Of a stretch of DNA of 64,000 bases, positions 60,558-64,000 are shown one piece after another. Location of the stretch: NCBI GenBank assembly GCA_023055505.1, contig JALIRH010000151.1, positions 191,001-255,000 of the forward strand, in the 5' to 3' direction. This DNA comes from Callipepla californica brunnescens (Eukaryota; Chordata; Aves; Galliformes; Odontophoridae). The first letter of the stretch is position 1, and every line of letters starts with the position of its first letter. The position numbers and the translations under genes were made by a program. Below the pieces are notes generated by a model that did no database searches, was not told the origin of the DNA, and worked only from the letters and a program-made list of their open reading frames with translations.

Positions 60558-62202
60558 ATGAGCCTGGCGGAGGGCCGCGCCCCGCGCCGCACTGCGGGGA
60601 ACCGCCTGTCCGGGCTGCTGCAGGCCGAGGACGAGGACGAGTTCTACCGCACCACGTACGGCGGATTCACCGAGGTGCGCGGGGACGGCCGCGGGGAATC
60701 CTGGAGGCGGGCACGGGCTGCGGAGCCCCCGCGTGACCGCAGCCCTCGCGTGACCGCCCCCCCGCCCCGCAGGAGTCGGGCGACGATGAGTACCGCGGGG
60801 AGCACTCCGACAGCGACGACGAGGTGGACTCGGACTTCGACATCGATGAGGGCGAGGAGCCGAGCAGCGACCAGGACGAGAGCGAGCCCAAGCGGCGGCG
60901 CCGCGTGGTCACCAAAGCCTACAGAGTGAGAGCGCGGCGGGGACGGGCGGGGGGCGGCACTGCGGGGGGGGGGGGGGGTTAGGGTTAGGGTTAGGGTTAG
61001 GGTTAGGGTCCCCTTAAGGGACGGAGCGTTCCTCCCTCCTCTCATCCCTCCCGCCCGACCGTAGGAGCCCATCAAGAGCCTTCGACCCAAGAAGGCCGAC
61101 ACCCCCAGCAGCAGCAGCTCCCAGAGGGCCCGAGAGGTGAAATCGGCGCCCCTGGAGCTCCAGGATGAAGTGGCAGACAGTGAGTGCACGCGGGCTGGGC
61201 TGGGCTGCCGTCCCCGGGCTGTGCTGCCGTCCCCGGGCTGTGCTGCCGTCCCCGGGCTGTGCTGCCCCTGCACTGAGCCCCGTCCCCCACACTGAGCCCC
61301 GTTCCCCCACGCTGAGCCCCCCCTCCCCACGCTGCAGGTCGGAAGCACATGCGGCAGTCGACCACGGAGCACACGCGCCAGACCTTCCTGCGCATCCAGG
61401 AGCGCCAGGTGCAGTCCAAGCGTAAGAAGGGCGGCCCCAACTACGACCGCCCGCTGACGCAGGAGGAGCTGCTGGAGGAGGCCAAGATCACGGAGGAGAT
61501 CAACCTCCGCTCGCTGGGTGAGAGCGGTGCGGGGAGGAGGGGAGGGGGTGCCGAGCCCCCACGCCGGGCTCATCCCTGCCTTCGCAGAGAACTACGAGCG
61601 CCTGGAGGCCGACAAGAAGAAGCAGGTGCAGAAGAAGCGGAAGTGCGTGGGGCCCGTCATCCGGTACTGGTCGGTCACCATGCCCCTCGTCACGGAGCTG
61701 GGCAAGGAGGAGAACGTGGACGTGGAGGGGTACGTGGGGCAGAGCCCGCAGCCCCACGCTGCGCTCCGCGGGCGCTGCCCGGGATCCCCTCGGGGCTGAC
61801 TCCCGCTCTTGCAGGTTGGACCAGGACCCGCAGCAGGCGGACGCTGCCCCGGCTCCGGGCTGCAGCGGGAGGTGCTCACGCACCTTCATCTCCTTCAGCG
61901 ACGACGAAACCTTCGAGCGTTTCTTCCCCAAAGCGAAAGCGCCGCGGCTGCCGGTGCGGGAGATCTGCCCGGTCACCCACAAACCGGCCGTGTACCGCGA
62001 CCCCATCACCGACATCCCCTACTCCAACATCCGCGCCTTCAAAATCATCCGCGAGGCGTACAAGAAGTACATCACGGCCCACGGGCTGCCCAGTGCCGCC
62101 GCCGCCTCCGCCGCGCTGGGGGCCGCTCCCCCCGGCCCCGACCCCAACCTCCGCCCCACGCGCCAGAAGATCATCATCAAGCAGAGCGTGCCCACGGCCT
62201 GA
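60558..62202 (+). CDS. VPS72: VPS72/YL1, H2A.Z-deposition chaperone subunit
   Basis: Subunit shared by the SRCAP and TIP60/p400 complexes that binds H2A.Z-H2B. Six exons: 60558-60674, 60773-60925, 61065-61179, 61338-61517, 61588-61729, 61815-62202; 1095 bases, 364 residues, the same length as human. The start MSLAEGRAPRRTAGNRLSGL is conserved. The acidic H2A.Z-binding region (EVDSDFDIDEGEEPSSDQDE) is about residues 55-75. A basic stretch RRRRVVTKAYR follows, then MRQSTTEHTRQTFLRIQERQ, and the YL1 C-terminal domain with EICPVTHKPAVYRDPITDIP and AFKIIREAYKKYITAHGLP. Intron 2 carries five telomere repeats next to a G-run. Transcription shares a promoter with PIP5K1A. Confidence 0.97.
60964..61007 (+). 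repeat. G14 run plus five interstitial telomere repeats
   Basis: Fourteen G (60964-60977) directly followed by TTAGGG five times with no change (60978-61007). It is inside VPS72 intron 60926-61064, which is only 139 bases long. Confidence 0.95.
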
Positions 62203-62267
62203 GCCGCTCCTCCCCCCTTTACCCGCTTTATGCCGTTGGTGTTTTGCTCTCGGTTTTCTTTTTTTGT

Positions 62268-62273
62268 AATAAA
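62268..62273 (+). terminator. VPS72: Poly(A) signal of VPS72
   Basis: AATAAA about 66 bases after the stop codon, preceded by a T-run. A second AATAAA at 62523-62528 could be an alternative site. Confidence 0.85.
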
Positions 62274-62289
62274 ATGAAAGGGAAGCGCT

Positions 62290-63110
62290 GGCGGCGAAGC
62301 GCAGCGGTCGTTCCCGGAGCTCTCGGACCCCGTGGGGATGCGGGGCGGCCTCGGCCTGCGGTGCCATAACCGCCCCCCAAACCCCGGGTGGGATGGGCGG
62401 ACGCAGCGGAGCCCCGGGGGGGTTCCTGACGGCGGGTGCTGGGGTGGAGCCGCACGGGGCGCTGCCAGAGCTCGATAACCGCGGGGATATGTGATCTCGC
62501 CCCTCCCCGCCGCCGGCTCGCAGAATAAAACGCTGATCTCATGCCCTGCGCGGCCGGAGCCCTTGGCTCAGCACCGGGGCGCAGCCCAGGCAGGATCCAC
62601 AGCCCCGGCCAGCGGCCAGGTAGGGCCTGGGGAGGGGGGGAAATGGGGGTGGGGGCGTCCCCACTAAGGACAGCAGCTCGGGGGGGGGTTGCAGGGCACT
62701 GCTGGGGGTCCCCACGCTGAGCGGAGCCGCTAGTTTCTCGTGGATGCCAGCGCAGGCGCTGCTGGGGTTAATGCTGTGTCCCCCTGGGGGGCCCCTTCCC
62801 AGCCCCAGAGCTGGGGGTTGGGGGGCGAATCCCCGTCCCTCGGGGGTCCCCTGGGGGGGCACAGTGCTCCACATCCTGAGCGTGCGCCCGTGGCTCCTCC
62901 CCGGGTGGCTGTGGGGTGCAGAAGTGGGGGGGGGAGAGGGCTGTGGGGAGCGGCACTGAGCTATAACTCAGTCCCCCCAAAAGCACCGCGGTGAGACCCG
63001 AGTGTCTGACCCACACCCAGGGGTGCCCCTCAGCCCCCCAAAAACCCCCGTGGCACAGCTGTGGCACACGGAGGGGTGGAGGCATTCACGTCCCCCCACC
63101 CCGCAGGCCG
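62290..63110. other. VPS72-TMOD4 intergenic region
   Basis: No coding exon recognised. It contains the second AATAAA (62523) and presumably the TMOD4 promoter and any noncoding exon, none of which could be delimited. No TATA box or clear muscle enhancer was seen. Confidence 0.5.
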
Positions 63111-63127
63111 CCCCCCATCCCGCAGCC

Positions 63128-64000
63128 ATGACGTCCTACCGCCAAGAACTGGAGAAATACCGGGACATCGACGAGGATAAAATCCTCCAGGAGCTGTCGG
63201 CCGAGGAGCTGGAGCAGCTCGACACCGAGCTCCTGGAGATGGACCCCGAGGTGCGCCGGGGTCGGCACGGTGCGGGGTGACGGGGGGGGGGGGTCGGCAG
63301 AGCAGCTGCGGCACTCGAGGTGTGCCCCGGTGCTTCCCCAGAACGTGCTGCTGCCCGCGGGGCTGCGGCAGCGGGATCAGACGCACAAGAGCCCGACGGG
63401 ACCGCTGGACCGCGAGGCGCTGCTGCAGCACCTGGAGAAGCAGGCGCTGGAGGCCGGAGAGCGCGAGGACCTGGTGCCCTTCACCGGGGAGAAGAAAGGT
63501 GCGGGGCCGGGGGGGACGCAGCTCCAGGTATATTTAGCCTGGGCGGCACGGAGCTCACCAGCGGCTCAGATGTCCCGGGCGAGCTGGGCCCCCGCCAGCC
63601 CCGGGCACGGCCACCCCCCGGCAATGTCACAGCGCTGGCAATGCCACCCCCGGTGCCACCACCCCACGGCGGCGTCGCCCCGTGTTGGGGGTCACCGAGA
63701 CCCCACGGCCGCCGTGGGGCCACGCAGGGTGTGACCCACGTCCCCGTGCGCAGGGAAACCCTTCGTGCCCAAAAACCCGACGCGGGAGATCCCCCGCGAG
63801 GAGCAGATCACGCTGGAGCCGGAGCTGGAGGAGGCGTTGGCCAACGCCACCGAGGCCGAAATGTGTGACATCGCGGGTGGGTGTGACACAGGGCCGCCGT
63901 CACGGCGTCCAGCACGGAGCACGGCCCACACCGCGGGGCCACGGCTGCCCCGGGGGGGCCCAGGGGTCTGCGGTGACCCCGCGTGCGTCTCGCAGCCATC
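63128..64000 (+). CDS. TMOD4: Tropomodulin 4 (3' truncated by the window)
   Basis: Skeletal-muscle protein capping the pointed ends of tropomyosin-coated actin filaments. Exons visible: 63128-63250, 63342-63498, 63754-63876, and the first five bases of the next at 63996. The tropomyosin-binding N-terminus YRQELEKYRDIDEDKILQEL and the actin-capping region (LPAGLRQRDQTHKSPTGPL; DLVPFTGEKKG; EEQITLEPELEEALA) match tropomodulins. Synteny with VPS72 and the sequence KSPTGPLDREALLQHLEKQA favour TMOD4. The leucine-rich-repeat half lies outside the window. Confidence 0.94.

Noticed and set aside
60978..61007. True chromosome end
   Set aside because: Only five telomere units, with VPS72 exons continuing on both sides.

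Overview
This is vertebrate nuclear DNA, almost certainly from a bird and probably a galliform. The genes have many exons with GT-AG introns and AATAAA/ATTAAA poly(A) signals. The sequence is GC-rich with CpG-island promoters, long G/C homopolymers and short introns, as on avian microchromosomes. The only abundant dispersed repeat is the avian CR1 LINE, seen as many short 3'-end fragments. Species and chromosome are inferred, not read directly.

Layout, left to right: a SELENBP1-like paralogue (+, 5' exon not settled, ends 4309); SELENBP1 (+, 6567-12026); RFX5 (+, 13284-16213); PI4KB (+, coding 20928-31205, 5' exon near 17.0 kb); ZNF687 (-, coding 38526 down to 33511, first exon near 41.8 kb); PSMD4 (-, 45847 down to 42760); PIP5K1A (-, 60324 down to 48725); VPS72 (+, 60558-62202); TMOD4 (+, 63128 to beyond the right edge). 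This is the human 1q21.3 block TMOD4-VPS72-PIP5K1A-PSMD4-ZNF687-PI4KB-RFX5-SELENBP1, collinear with the same relative orientations and read in reverse. The tandem SELENBP1 pair is the main difference. I reconstructed exons by hand from protein homology, splice sites and phase; each complete coding sequence closes in frame except PSMD4, which carries one extra base.

Functions: the two SELENBP1 proteins are methanethiol-oxidase-family enzymes. RFX5 is the DNA-binding subunit of the MHC class II RFX complex. PI4KB and PIP5K1A catalyse successive steps of phosphoinositide synthesis (PI to PI4P to PI(4,5)P2). ZNF687 is a multi-zinc-finger transcription factor. PSMD4 is the Rpn10 ubiquitin receptor of the proteasome. 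VPS72/YL1 is an H2A.Z chaperone subunit. TMOD4 caps actin pointed ends in muscle. This is a conserved neighbourhood of unrelated genes, not an operon.

Points worth a second look: a 66-bp perfect-TIR element with a 5-bp target duplication in a PIP5K1A intron; an AT-AC U12-type intron inside the RFX5 DNA-binding domain; reciprocal cysteine changes in the SELENBP1 pair; an array of ten CCAAT boxes behind the ZNF687 promoter; a 20-bp GGATCC minisatellite with a ~100-bp higher-order period; a PIP5K1A last exon that begins with the stop codon; a one-base insertion in a C8 run of PSMD4; interstitial telomere repeats beside a G14 tract in VPS72; and a compact PIP5K1A/VPS72 bidirectional promoter.
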